Of a DNA stretch of 16,381 bases, positions 6,546 to 14,148 are shown piece after piece. Numbering within the stretch: position 1 is the stretch's first letter; the number at the start of each line of letters is the position of its first letter. A model generated the notes under the pieces. The model searched no databases. It was given only the letters and a program-made list of their open reading frames with translations, and was not told the origin of the DNA. The translations under genes were made by a program, and so were the position numbers. Origin of the DNA: JBBSBY01 sp038250835 (lineage in GTDB: Bacteria > Desulfobacterota > Desulfomonilia > Desulfomonilales > Desulfomonilaceae); contig JBBSBY010000079.1 in assembly GCA_038250835.1 (NCBI GenBank), positions 1-16,381 on the forward strand, written 5' to 3'.

Positions 6546-7853
6546 ATGTACTCTATGGATCCCCCCATACCCAAAACCGCGTACATTTTACTCTGGTTTC
6601 CAAAACCTTCCGAGACATTTATCTTCACCGAAGTAGTCAATCTCCGAAAGTTGGGCTTACCTTTAAAAGTCTACACCTTATACGGTCAGTTGGATCACGG
6701 GCTTTCTCCTGCAATGCGTTCCACTCAAGTGGAAGTAGAGCGGCTGGGACCGTCATCATGGAATAGAATCCTAAAGTCGCTAAGATATTGGAAAGCTCGC
6801 AATCCTGAAGCCACATCCTGGTTGTTCCGCAATGTCCCACTGCGAAGATGGAGATCCATCGAAGTCGGAGGTGAAAACATTTGGGCCTTTATAGCGGGCT
6901 TTTATTTGGCGAAAAGATTTGAAGAAGATAAAATTCAGTTCATTCACGCGCCATGGGCAAATGGTCCGGCCACAGCGGCATGGGTGGCTTCAAAGCTCAC
7001 GGGAATTCCCTTTAGTTTCACCGGGCGCGCAGTTGACATCTACCCGCCGGACGGGGCTTTGGAGGAGAAGATAAGGGACAGTGTTCTCGTTAGGACAAAT
7101 ACTCGGGCGAATGTTGGTTATCTGCAAAAATTTACGTCAACCACCGACGCTGATAAAATTAACCTGACTTACAATGGATACCCCCTTGCGGAATACCGAA
7201 CGGCTCCGGTTACTATGAAATCTCCTTATAAAATATTGGCCATAGGGAGATTTGCCGGATTCAAAGGCTATGACATTTTGTTGCACTCCGCTCGTATACT
7301 CAAAGACTCCGGTGTGGACTTTCAGGTCACGATTGCAGGATCGGGAATACGAGGTGTTTGGCTAAAGACGTTATGCCAGCGCTTAGGATTGAATCGGACA
7401 GTATCGTTCCCAGGCTATGTTACTCATGATAAAGTTTCGGATTTGTATTACCAATCAGATATGTTTGTTATGCCCAGCATAATTCATAGGACGGGTGAGC
7501 GAGATGGAATACCAAACGTCATTATGGAAGCCCTACTACACAAATTGCCCGTAATCGCTACTGGTGTCTCGGGAATCGGAGAAGTTATTATAGACGGCGA
7601 AACGGGCTTGTTGATTGAGCCGGGAAATCCGGAGGCACTGGCAAAAGCAATTATCATTATGACCAAAGATCGAGAAGCTGCATTGAAGATGGCCGCACGG
7701 GGACATGATCGGGTTTTGCGACAATTTGATCCCCAAACAAACCATGCGAATGTGCTGGAGCTTTATAAAGAAACCTACAGAAAGATATTGGTCGAACGCA
7801 ACGAAAACAATAGCTTGGAGCCTAGTCGCATCACCGGAGGAGCCGGGAAGTGA
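6546..7853 (+). CDS. Glycosyltransferase family 4 (GT-B fold), polysaccharide-type
   Basis: 435 residues. Transfers a sugar from a nucleotide donor to a glycan or lipid-linked acceptor, probably on the cytosolic face of the inner membrane. The N-terminal acceptor half begins AYILLWFPKPSETFIFTEV (12-30), typical of colanic-acid WcaL-like and related exopolysaccharide enzymes. The C-terminal donor half has IGRFAGFKGYD (233-243), AGSG (264-267), PGYV (289-292), the EX7E-type segment between Glu318 and Glu328 (ERDGIPNVIMEA), and GETGLLIEPG (351-360). Start is uncertain: ATG at 6504 would add 14 residues but overlaps a -10 hexamer and has an SD only one base away; 6546 or 6555 fit the family better, though neither has a clear SD. 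No other polysaccharide gene is adjacent; the nearest sugar gene is the nucleotidyltransferase 6 kb away. Acceptor and donor unknown. Confidence 0.88.
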   Translation: MYSMDPPIPKTAYILLWFPKPSETFIFTEVVNLRKLGLPLKVYTLYGQLDHGLSPAMRSTQVEVERLGPSSWNRILKSLRYWKARNPEATSWLFRNVPLRRWRSIEVGGENIWAFIAGFYLAKRFEEDKIQFIHAPWANGPATAAWVASKLTGIPFSFTGRAVDIYPPDGALEEKIRDSVLVRTNTRANVGYLQKFTSTTDADKINLTYNGYPLAEYRTAPVTMKSPYKILAIGRFAGFKGYDILLHSARILKDSGVDFQVTIAGSGIRGVWLKTLCQRLGLNRTVSFPGYVTHDKVSDLYYQSDMFVMPSIIHRTGERDGIPNVIMEALLHKLPVIATGVSGIGEVIIDGETGLLIEPGNPEALAKAIIIMTKDREAALKMAARGHDRVLRQFDPQTNHANVLELYKETYRKILVERNENNSLEPSRITGGAGK

Positions 7854-7973
7854 TTTAATGTTCCGGTATAAGAGCTTACAAATGTTAAGAGCCTGTGTGT
7901 CAAAGGCCGAGAGTCCATGGGGGTAGGCCGGCGGGGCGCAGTATCAAAACTCAAATTGGTAGAATTATGAAAG

Positions 7974-8447
7974 CTATGAATTGCGGCAACCCAACAAATT
8001 TATGGCTTTCATAGTCATTACCACTTCTCCTGTTTGATTCAGGACTTCTATGAAGGAATGAACAATTCCGCGATCGGGCTTTGTTTTTGATTTTTTGGTC
8101 GCGGTAATGGTGACTCGCATTGTTAAAGAATCACCGGGCCTTACGGGACGAATCCATCGCAACTCATCTACCCCGGGAGATCCCAAACTTGCGTTATGCG
8201 ATAAATAATGATCCACAAATAATCTCATCATTAATCCGGCGGTGTGCCAGCCGCTGGCTATGAGCCCACCATAAATGGAGTTTCTCGCGGCGTCGGGGTC
8301 GGTGTGAAGGACCTGAGGATCGAATTTTGTCGCGAAATTTATAATTTCCGACTCTTCAACTTTAATAGGGCCAAATTCGTGACGAGAACCCGGTGAATAA
8401 TCTTCAAAGAATCTATCTTCAATGGGAACGGCAAAATAGTTGGACAT
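7974..8447 (-). CDS. MaoC-like (R)-specific enoyl-CoA hydratase/dehydratase
   Basis: 157 residues, single hot-dog domain. The hydratase-2 motif is present: Asp43 and His48 in FDPQVLHTD (42-50), followed by the helix segment SIYGGLIASGWHTAGLM (57-73). This signature supports trans-2-enoyl-CoA hydration, or a related acyl-CoA dehydration, in fatty-acid or organic-acid metabolism; the specific acyl group cannot be read. The C-terminal half gives the expected WIRPVRPGDSL beta-turn. The ATG at 8447 is chosen because AGGAAGAG lies immediately upstream; a GTG nine codons earlier is in frame but lacks an SD. Convergent with the glycosyltransferase and 249 bases downstream of the MsrAB stop codon on the same strand, so a separate promoter is plausible. 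No acyl-CoA partner gene nearby, so the pathway is unassigned. Confidence 0.88.
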   Translation of the reverse strand: MSNYFAVPIEDRFFEDYSPGSRHEFGPIKVEESEIINFATKFDPQVLHTDPDAARNSIYGGLIASGWHTAGLMMRLFVDHYLSHNASLGSPGVDELRWIRPVRPGDSLTMRVTITATKKSKTKPDRGIVHSFIEVLNQTGEVVMTMKAINLLGCRNS

Positions 8448-8523
8448 AACTCTTCCTGAGTACAACTTGAACACACGACTACTCTACACCTTATGCGCCA
8501 CTGACGGCAAGCTTTAACAGCAT

Positions 8524-8605
8524 CCGGAAATCCATTATTCCGGCGCGGATAATTCCAACGTATTTAATTTTATGATTTTATAATTTTATAGAAGCATAAA
8601 ATCAT
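8524..8605. repeat. Two hairpins upstream of the MaoC-like gene
   Basis: CCGGAA (8524-8529) pairs with TTCCGG (8538-8543) across an 8-base loop, and ATGATTTTA (8572-8580) pairs with TAAAATCAT (8597-8605) across a 16-base loop. They lie in the AT-rich gap between the MsrAB stop and the MaoC-like start. They could be a factor-dependent terminator of msrAB or leader structure of the next gene; no T-run supports an intrinsic terminator. Confidence 0.35.
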
Positions 8606-8696
8606 GTAGAAGATCCCCCCTAAACTTTTCCGAGCACGGACAGTGGCTGCAACTTTACAAACATATTGTTATTTAGCTACAACGGGGTATCAATTC

Positions 8697-9761
8697 TCAT
8701 TTTGGCTGCTTATCGAAAAAAGGTTTATATTGGCCGTAGCCCTCTTTTTCGAGATCTTCAACCGGAATGAATTTAAGAGCCGCAGAGTTCATACAATATC
8801 GCAAACCTGTTGGCTTAGGTCCATCGTTAAACACGTGCCCTAAATGTGAATCCCCGCTCTTACTTCTCACTTCAGTGCGCCGACTGAATAAATGTCTGTC
8901 TTCTTTTTCAACTACATTAACCGGATCAATGGGTTTGGTAAAACTCGGCCAACCAGTGCCGGAATCGTACTTATCCAGTGAACTGAAAAGGGGCTCCCCC
9001 GAGACTACGTCAACGTAAATTCCCGGTTTCTTGTTGTCCCAGTATTCATTATGAAATGCGGGCTCGGTCCCTTCTTCCTGGGTTACCCGATATTGCAACG
9101 GAGTAAGCTTTTTCTTCAAATCTTCCTTATTGGTGGGGTTACCGGAGCTTCCTTCCGCCTTAAGCTGATCTTTTCCCCAGACCTGCTCTATGAACTGATC
9201 CCTTCCCGAATTCAAACGATAAAATTTATATCTCAATGGATTTTTCGAATGATAATTTTGATGGTAGTCTTCCGCTTTGTAAAACTCCTGTGCAGACAGG
9301 ATTTCAGTCACCACCGGCTTTTTAAATTTTCCGCTTTTATCAAGCTGCTCTTTGGACTTTTCGGCGGCAGCTTTTTGCTCTTCGTTTTCATAAAATATTG
9401 CGGACCTGTAATGAGGGCCGCGATCCACGAATTGTCCACCGGCATCCGTGGGGTCTATTTGGCGCCAGAAAATGTCCAACAATTGCGAATAGCTGATGAT
9501 GGATGGATCAAAAGTAATTTGAATAGCTTCTATGTGCCCTTTTGAGGCATAATCATTGTAAGTGGGATTTTGACCCACCCCACCCGTGTACCCCGATGCC
9601 ACGTCGATTACTCCCTTGACCTTCTCGAATGCGCTTTCCACGCACCAGAAGCATCCTCCGGCAAAAACCGCTTTGTTGTAGTTCGGTTTTGCCGACGCAA
9701 GCATGAATGAAAACGCTAAAAAACAAATACTTAAAAACGTAGCTTTGATTATAATGTCCAT
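8697..9761 (-). CDS. msrAB: Exported peptide methionine sulfoxide reductase, MsrA-MsrB fusion
   Basis: 354 residues. Repairs both epimers of methionine sulfoxide in oxidised proteins: MsrA acts on the S form, MsrB on the R form. Residues 1-24 form a signal peptide ending ASA, so it acts in the periplasm. The MsrA domain (about 30-185) has the catalytic GGCFWC with Cys37 and the family segments GYTGG and GHIEAIQITFDP. The MsrB domain (about 211-345) has SGTGWPSF, SHLGHVFNDGP and catalytic RYCMNS with Cys323. The four zinc-ligand cysteines of many MsrB proteins are absent: the two CxxC sites read DVVS and SKSG. The ATG at 9761 is preceded by AAGGAAG; an in-frame TTG five codons earlier is dismissed. 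A periplasmic thioredoxin-like reductant is needed and is not encoded in this window. Strong family call; regulation unknown. Confidence 0.96.
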   Translation of the reverse strand: MDIIIKATFLSICFLAFSFMLASAKPNYNKAVFAGGCFWCVESAFEKVKGVIDVASGYTGGVGQNPTYNDYASKGHIEAIQITFDPSIISYSQLLDIFWRQIDPTDAGGQFVDRGPHYRSAIFYENEEQKAAAEKSKEQLDKSGKFKKPVVTEILSAQEFYKAEDYHQNYHSKNPLRYKFYRLNSGRDQFIEQVWGKDQLKAEGSSGNPTNKEDLKKKLTPLQYRVTQEEGTEPAFHNEYWDNKKPGIYVDVVSGEPLFSSLDKYDSGTGWPSFTKPIDPVNVVEKEDRHLFSRRTEVRSKSGDSHLGHVFNDGPKPTGLRYCMNSAALKFIPVEDLEKEGYGQYKPFFDKQPK

Positions 9762-10212
9762 TTCATCTTCCTTCAAAAGCGCAGTTAATGGATTCGCTTA
9801 TCAGAAATTTTCTTATGCTCCATAACTTCTTACAACAAATATAAATCATTTTTGTTTCCTTGCCGGTGTGTCTTTTAAGATCGATTTGCGGCAAAATAGG
9901 CATTAATTGTGTAATCCTTAAAGTTCCCTCCCCTTTTCAAATTAGTTTAGGAGATGATTGTCAAAATGATTTTAAGCAATTATAAAGCGAACCGGAATGC
10001 GAATCGGAAAAAGGGTCAGTTGAAAACCAAATTATTCTATTAGAATGGATTAGCCGAAAACAAATTTCAATATGAAAATTATTTCACTCTGCGTTCACAA
10101 ATACAGCATTATCATGAGCTTGTAATTAGCCTCATTGCTCTGTAGTTTTGCAAAGCGACTTGCGTTAAGATGAATTCTCCTCGGAATGCCGCTATCGTCG
10201 GAGTTGTAGAAA
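9762..10212. other. Divergent intergenic region between msrAB and the inositol-phosphate synthase gene
   Basis: 451 AT-rich bases with no protein-like frame on either strand. It must carry promoters for both directions. The leftward pair TTGTTG (complement of 9833-9838) and TAAGAA (complement of 9810-9815), 17 bases apart, is a weak candidate for msrAB; the rightward candidate is listed separately. No known riboswitch recognised in the ~220-base leader before 10213. Confidence 0.5.
9958..9986 (+). promoter_or_regulatory. Sigma70-type promoter candidate for the inositol cluster
   Basis: TTGTCA (9958-9963), exactly 17 bases, TATAAA (9981-9986): four and five of six matches at ideal spacing. 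It would start transcription near 9993 and give a leader of about 220 bases before the ATG at 10213. Confidence 0.5.
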
Positions 10213-11430
10213 ATGTTATCCAGAAACATTGGAATTTGGCTCATAGGAGCATTCGGTTCAGTGTCCACAACAGTGGTTCTAGGGGCGCTACTCTTGAATA
10301 GAGGTCTTATTGATTCAACAGGTCTGATTACAACTGCGCCGCCTTTTTCTAATCTTGATTTAATCCCGATCGAAAATTTGAAATTTGGAGGGTGCGATAT
10401 AAGGAATGGTGATCTTGAATTGTTTGCTCGCAAAATAATCAGGGATACCGGATCTCTGGATACTTCCGTGCTTGATGAAGTTTCATCGGAGCTCAAAGAT
10501 ATTGAATCGCGAATCAAGCAGGGTTCCGTTCGTAATTGCGGCAGCGTAATCGAAGATCTTGGCGTATGTTCAATACCTCGGGACATTTCGATTAGAGATG
10601 AAATCGCGGCAATTTCCGCTGAGATTGAACAATTCAAGACGGCATCGGACCTGGACAACATAATCGTGGTCAATTTAGCGTCCACGGAACCCCCTCTTGA
10701 AATTAATCAAATAGATATAACCATTGAGGAGTTTGAACGACGTCTCGACACAAACGATTGCCGTTCGCTTCGAGCGAGTTCAATCTACGCTTATGCGGCG
10801 ATAGATTCCGGATTCCCTTTTATCAATTTCACTCCTTCGAATGCGGCTTTATCACGTCCCCTTGTCGAATTGGCTGTGTCAAAGGGGGTCCCCGTAATGG
10901 GCAACGACGGCAAGACGGGGGAAACATTGGTTAAAACCGCGCTGGCGCCGATGTTCGTAAGCAGGAATTTGGAAGTGATGAGCTGGCAGGGCTACAATAT
11001 TCTGGGCAATCTGGATGGCCAGGTGCTGGCAAATAGCGAGAACAGAGAATCCAAAATTCAAACAAAGGACAAGGTATTGGCGGAAATTTTGGGTTATAGA
11101 CCCGATTCTTTAGTACAAATAAACTACGCTCCCTCATTGTCCGATCAAAAAATAGCGTGGGATTTCATTCATTTTAAAGCCTTCATGGGAGCTAAAATGT
11201 CTATGCAGTTTGTATGGCAAGGCCATGATTCTTTGCTTGCAGCGCCTCTGGTTTTGGATCTTGTCCGTTTCCTGGATTTTGCCGCCGGTAACGGAGAAAG
11301 CGGTGTTTTGCCGCATTTGGCTTGTTTTTTTAAAAGCCCTATAGATGTGCGGGAGCAGAATCTGCATTTGCAGTATCGAATGTTGTTGGATTACACTGAT
11401 AAACAATTAACCGACACGGGTAAATCGTGA
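10213..11430 (+). CDS. ino1: Inositol-1-phosphate synthase (bacterial type)
   Basis: 405 residues. Converts glucose 6-phosphate to 1L-myo-inositol 1-phosphate by an NAD-dependent oxidation, aldol cyclisation and reduction. Evidence: the dinucleotide-binding loop GAFGSVSTTV (12-21) at the N-terminus, a Rossmann-strand VNLASTEP, NFTPSNAA, the catalytic GNDGKTGETLVKT with its lysines, GYNILGNLDG, and the C-terminal signature AWDFIHF..F.G..M..QF.WQGHDSLLAAPLVLDL. This is the bacterial branch with PPFSNLDL and FGGCDIR near the N-terminus rather than the short actinobacterial form. GGAG lies nine bases before the ATG. The stop codon overlaps the GTG start of the next gene by four bases (GTGA, 11427-11430), so translation is coupled to a TIM-barrel isomerase. 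No inositol monophosphatase or phospholipid synthase lies in the window, so the fate of the inositol phosphate is unknown. Confidence 0.92.
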   Translation: MLSRNIGIWLIGAFGSVSTTVVLGALLLNRGLIDSTGLITTAPPFSNLDLIPIENLKFGGCDIRNGDLELFARKIIRDTGSLDTSVLDEVSSELKDIESRIKQGSVRNCGSVIEDLGVCSIPRDISIRDEIAAISAEIEQFKTASDLDNIIVVNLASTEPPLEINQIDITIEEFERRLDTNDCRSLRASSIYAYAAIDSGFPFINFTPSNAALSRPLVELAVSKGVPVMGNDGKTGETLVKTALAPMFVSRNLEVMSWQGYNILGNLDGQVLANSENRESKIQTKDKVLAEILGYRPDSLVQINYAPSLSDQKIAWDFIHFKAFMGAKMSMQFVWQGHDSLLAAPLVLDLVRFLDFAAGNGESGVLPHLACFFKSPIDVREQNLHLQYRMLLDYTDKQLTDTGKS

Positions 11431-12266
11431 CGCCGGCCTTCAGCACAAACGCATATACACGATATTCTATTTTTGCGGCAATCAAACGGATTGCCGCTAT
11501 AGGTTACCCGGGAGTTGAACTACTCGCCGATACTCCGCATCTTTATCCGGAAAGCGTCCAACGGACGGACATAGATCGACTCTCAGCTCTGGCGAGCAAT
11601 TTGGAATTGAAGGTAGTAAACATAAATGCCAACACGGCAGTTGGTTATTACAACAGTACTTTTTGGGAACCGCTATTTGAGCCCTCCATCTCACATCCTG
11701 ATCCGGAACTTCGGCGTTGGAGAATAGCTTATACTAAAAAGTGTATAGACCTTGCCGAAACCTTCAGTTGCCCGTGCGTCAGCGTAACCTCAGGTCGGCC
11801 GGCGGCCGGCGTATCACTGCAGAAATCCGTCCGTGTTCTAATGTCGTCATTGGAAGAGATTCTCAATTATGCTGAGCCTAAAGGGATACAGATCGGAATC
11901 GAATACGAGCCGGGCCTTCTGATCGAAAATTATGCGGAATTAGCCTCGCTACTGAAAGAAATGGAGCATCCGAACCTCGGCGCCAATCTGGACTTAGGCC
12001 ACAGCAATGTTCTAGGAGAGGATCCGGAATTCGTGATACTGGGACTAAATAGAAAAATATTTAATATTCATCTGGAAGACATAAAAAATCGTAAGCACTA
12101 TCATCTGATTCCAGGCGCCGGAGATATCGATTTTCACAGGCTGTTTAACTTACTGAAGCAAATTGACTACACGAGAGGATTGACGGTTGAATTATATACC
12201 TATCCACATTGTCCTGACTTTGCGGCCGCAAGAGCTTTAGAGTATTTAATGCCCCTTATTCCGTAG
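11427..12266 (+). CDS. TIM-barrel sugar phosphate isomerase/epimerase (AP-endonuclease-2 superfamily), copy 1
   Basis: 279 residues of the xylose-isomerase-like/IolE-IolI superfamily, metal-dependent enzymes acting on sugars or inososes. The divalent-metal site is readable: Glu159 or Glu161 in GIEYEPG, Asp189 and His192 in LDLGH, His215 in IHLEDI, and Glu255 in VELYTY. Start is GTG at 11427 inside the GTGA overlap with ino1, indicating translational coupling; SD is weak (ACGGG). It is clearly paralogous to the next gene, sharing FS.NA, GY.G.E..AD.PH, EPGLLIEN, NIHLEDI-type and TVELYTY blocks, but it carries an additional insert around residues 72-90. The linkage suggests it acts on inositol phosphate or an inosose derived from it; this is inference. 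Alternatives are a 3-ketoglycoside or hydroxypyruvate isomerase, which share the fold. Confidence 0.85.
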   Translation: MTPAFSTNAYTRYSIFAAIKRIAAIGYPGVELLADTPHLYPESVQRTDIDRLSALASNLELKVVNINANTAVGYYNSTFWEPLFEPSISHPDPELRRWRIAYTKKCIDLAETFSCPCVSVTSGRPAAGVSLQKSVRVLMSSLEEILNYAEPKGIQIGIEYEPGLLIENYAELASLLKEMEHPNLGANLDLGHSNVLGEDPEFVILGLNRKIFNIHLEDIKNRKHYHLIPGAGDIDFHRLFNLLKQIDYTRGLTVELYTYPHCPDFAAARALEYLMPLIP

Positions 12267-12316
12267 CCTCGTAATTTACGTAGTTATTTTTATAGTATTA
12301 AGGTGGTTATCAATAA

Positions 12317-13141
12317 ATGAAATATGCTTTTAGTTCAAACGCTTTTCGTAAATTTAGCTTGGAGGAAAGTATTAAGGTAATTACATCCGCAGGTTACGAG
12401 GGCATTGAAATTATGGCGGATGCGCCGCACGCTTTTCCAACAAACTTGACTTCCGCCGATATACGCAACATCAAAGCCGCTCTAAAAGACAGCAACCTTG
12501 CAATATCCAACATAAACGCTTTCATGCACCACGCAGACGGAGACACTTACCATCCTTCATGGATAGAAAATGATCCTAAACTAAAGCGAAAGCGCGTGAA
12601 TTATACGATGCTTTGTCTGGACTTGGCAGCGGAACTAGGCGCCGCAAATATTTCGACGGAACCCGGTGGTCCACTCGATGGATTGACTAGAGCTGACGCC
12701 CTGGAAATGTACAAGGAGGGTTTACATGCTGTGGCCGACAGAGCCAAGCAGAATGGGATTCGGATCTTAATTGAACCTGAACCGGGCCTCCTCATCGAAA
12801 ATAGCGCACAATTTCTGGAACTCATGCAGGATCTTGATCACGAGATCTTTGGAGTCAACTTCGACATAGGGCATTTTTATTGCGTTGGGGAAAATCCTGC
12901 GGATCTTGTTCAACCTCTATCCACCTACACTGATCATTTCCACCTTGAAGACATAGCGGCGGACAGACGGCATCACCATCTAATGCTTGGCGAAGGGGCA
13001 ATCGATATACCCGGAGTGCTGGACACAATAGTGAACACGGGTTACGACGGTTTTATCACCGTTGAACTCTATACCTATGAAGACGATCCGATCAATGCGG
13101 TAAAACAGTCTTTCAATTATTTAAACAACCGGCGGAGATAA
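12317..13141 (+). CDS. TIM-barrel sugar phosphate isomerase/epimerase, copy 2
   Basis: 274 residues, paralogue of the preceding gene. Metal ligands: Glu153 or Glu155 in LIEPEPG, Asp183 and His186 in FDIGH, His209 in FHLED, and Glu250 in VELYTY, so the site is intact. It has His71-His72 and the Glu-Pro-Gly-Gly loop (115-118) where copy 1 has a Ser/Arg-rich loop, which suggests different substrates for the two copies. ATG is preceded by AAGGTGG at a rather long spacing. The 50-base gap from copy 1 has no terminator, so all three genes 10213-13141 are likely one transcript. Two sequential isomerisation or epimerisation steps on one cyclitol would explain keeping both copies, but no biochemical assignment can be made from sequence. 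Confidence 0.85.
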   Translation: MKYAFSSNAFRKFSLEESIKVITSAGYEGIEIMADAPHAFPTNLTSADIRNIKAALKDSNLAISNINAFMHHADGDTYHPSWIENDPKLKRKRVNYTMLCLDLAAELGAANISTEPGGPLDGLTRADALEMYKEGLHAVADRAKQNGIRILIEPEPGLLIENSAQFLELMQDLDHEIFGVNFDIGHFYCVGENPADLVQPLSTYTDHFHLEDIAADRRHHHLMLGEGAIDIPGVLDTIVNTGYDGFITVELYTYEDDPINAVKQSFNYLNNRRR

Positions 13142-13476
13142 GCATTAGTAATCAAGTTGGCCATTTCTTTAGTATGTGACACTATTTCGCTTTTAAATTT
13201 CGTAACATCCTGTTGAAGATCCTCACCCCTACCCCCTCTCCAAGACTGGAGTGGAAACTAAGAGGGTTTAGCGAAGTTATATGTTTACTGCGAACCAATA
13301 TTACACTCGATCTAATTTAGAAATCCGCAGCTCGACACGAGCGACTGTATCTGTTGAACTTCGGCAATGCGCCGGCGGTATTCTCAAGCTGATCATGGCG
13401 GCTCAGGCGCCTGTTTGTATTAGTTAGTTGTTCTTGTATCTTCTTTCTCACTCCGCTGCAACTCCAAGAGGTATGC
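13142..13476. other. Intergenic region with a C-rich dispersed-repeat-like hairpin
   Basis: No gene seen. At 13221-13266 the sequence CCTCACCCCTACCCCCTCTCC (split here as CCTCACCCC and ACCCCCTCTCC) leads into nested inverted repeats CCCTCT (13234-13239) / AGAGGG (13261-13266) and CTCCA (13238-13242) / TGGAG (13247-13251). This C-rich text is a familiar dispersed extragenic repeat style in many bacteria and may also stop transcription after the isomerase genes, though no T-run follows. Confidence 0.45.
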
Positions 13477-13845
13477 ATGAGAAACGGAATAGTTGCTGTC
13501 GCGGCTACATTGTGGTTAATGGTAGTCTCAGTTTCCGCAGCTTTGACCGAATCGATTATCCGGGATTACAAAGTGAAATCTGGGGAAACTTTCATCATAA
13601 ATCTTGCGTCCAACAAAACCACCGGCTATTCGTGGCGATTTTCAAAGCGTCCGGATAAAGTGACCGTGAGATTTATTCGAACAATTTATAATCGGACAGC
13701 GTCAAGGATTGGAGCCGGTGGGGTAGAAGAATGGCTGTTCAAAGCCGTTAAGCCGGGAACAACTTCAATCAATATGGAATACGTTCGGCCGTGGGAGGCC
13801 GAGAATCCCGCAAAGATCGCTACATTTAATGTGGTAGTGGAATGA
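13477..13845 (+). CDS. Exported chagasin-family (I42) cysteine protease inhibitor
   Basis: 122 residues. Chagasin-type inhibitors bind and block papain-like (C1) cysteine proteases with three loops, all of which are readable here: the BC loop NKTTGYSW (46-53), the DE loop GAGG (79-82) and the FG loop RPWE (104-107). Residues 1-21 form a signal peptide (hydrophobic core AVAATLWLMVVSV, ending VSA), so the mature inhibitor of about 100 residues is periplasmic or secreted. The ATG at 13477 is preceded by AAGAGGT at good spacing; another ATG two codons away is not in this frame. It stands alone, with a 335-base gap upstream and a convergent gene downstream, and no papain-like protease in the window. 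Role is inferred from the family: protection from foreign proteases or control of an endogenous one. Confidence 0.9.
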   Translation: MRNGIVAVAATLWLMVVSVSAALTESIIRDYKVKSGETFIINLASNKTTGYSWRFSKRPDKVTVRFIRTIYNRTASRIGAGGVEEWLFKAVKPGTTSINMEYVRPWEAENPAKIATFNVVVE

Positions 13846-14105
13846 TAAGCCGGTTTTATGCAAGAGTTTAGATGACGCTCCAAACCTTCAGCGCTTCTAT
13901 AGTAATCTTTAACCGTCATCCCGTCTGCTCCGGGCACATCCTCATCTATTCGGATTGCGACTCTTGGCTGCAAAGACAATTCGTTGGTCTTAGTCTGTCG
14001 GATCTTTAAAATATCAGCGAGATAATAATCCGTAGCATTGTTTTCAGTAAGACAAACCAATTGTATACTGTATATCTGAGCAGTGAAACTGGAGAATACC
14101 TTCAA
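13846..14105 (-). pseudogene. Possible small hypothetical gene or remnant in the convergent gap
   Basis: A leftward open frame begins near 14105 (TTG codon) and stays open through this gap and on into the antisense of the chagasin gene, ending at 13686. The part outside chagasin reads like protein (for example ADILKIRQTKTNELSLQPR and GMTVKDYYRSAEGLERHL) but matches nothing I recognise. It has no good start or SD, and one of the operator-like palindromes lies within its first codons. It could be a decayed gene fragment or chance. Confidence 0.2.
14062..14076. promoter_or_regulatory. Operator-like site A (TGTATAC-T-GTATA)
   Basis: TGTATAC, one centre base, then GTATA: seven-base left arm with five of seven matched in the right arm. 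Its centre is 72 bases from site B, a near-whole number of helical turns. The pattern resembles operators of GntR-type repressors. No regulator gene is in the window. Confidence 0.35.
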
Positions 14106-14133
14106 GCCGGCGAGGCGTTAGGCCGAAAACCAT

Positions 14134-14148
14134 TGTATACAGTATACA
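14134..14148. promoter_or_regulatory. Operator-like site B (perfect TGTATAC-A-GTATACA palindrome)
   Basis: A perfect 15-base palindrome with a single central base. On the minus strand, sites A and B share an extended core TATACwGTATACAAT followed by GG and TTT, so they are also direct repeats. On the minus strand, AGGAG followed by a 12-codon frame overlaps site B. The setting between two gene 3' ends is odd for an operator. Confidence 0.4.

Noticed and set aside
10095..10685. Minus-strand open frame of 196 codons
   Set aside because: It is antisense to the start of inositol-1-phosphate synthase and has low-complexity Ser/Ile-rich character typical of shadow frames.
14066..14086. TACTGTATAT half resembling an enterobacterial LexA box
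   Set aside because: The second half matches poorly, no SOS gene follows, and deltaproteobacterial-type LexA boxes differ.
14111..14125. GTTAGGC resembling an integron attC core
   Set aside because: No matching RYYYAAC core at attC-like distance, no integrase or cassette array.
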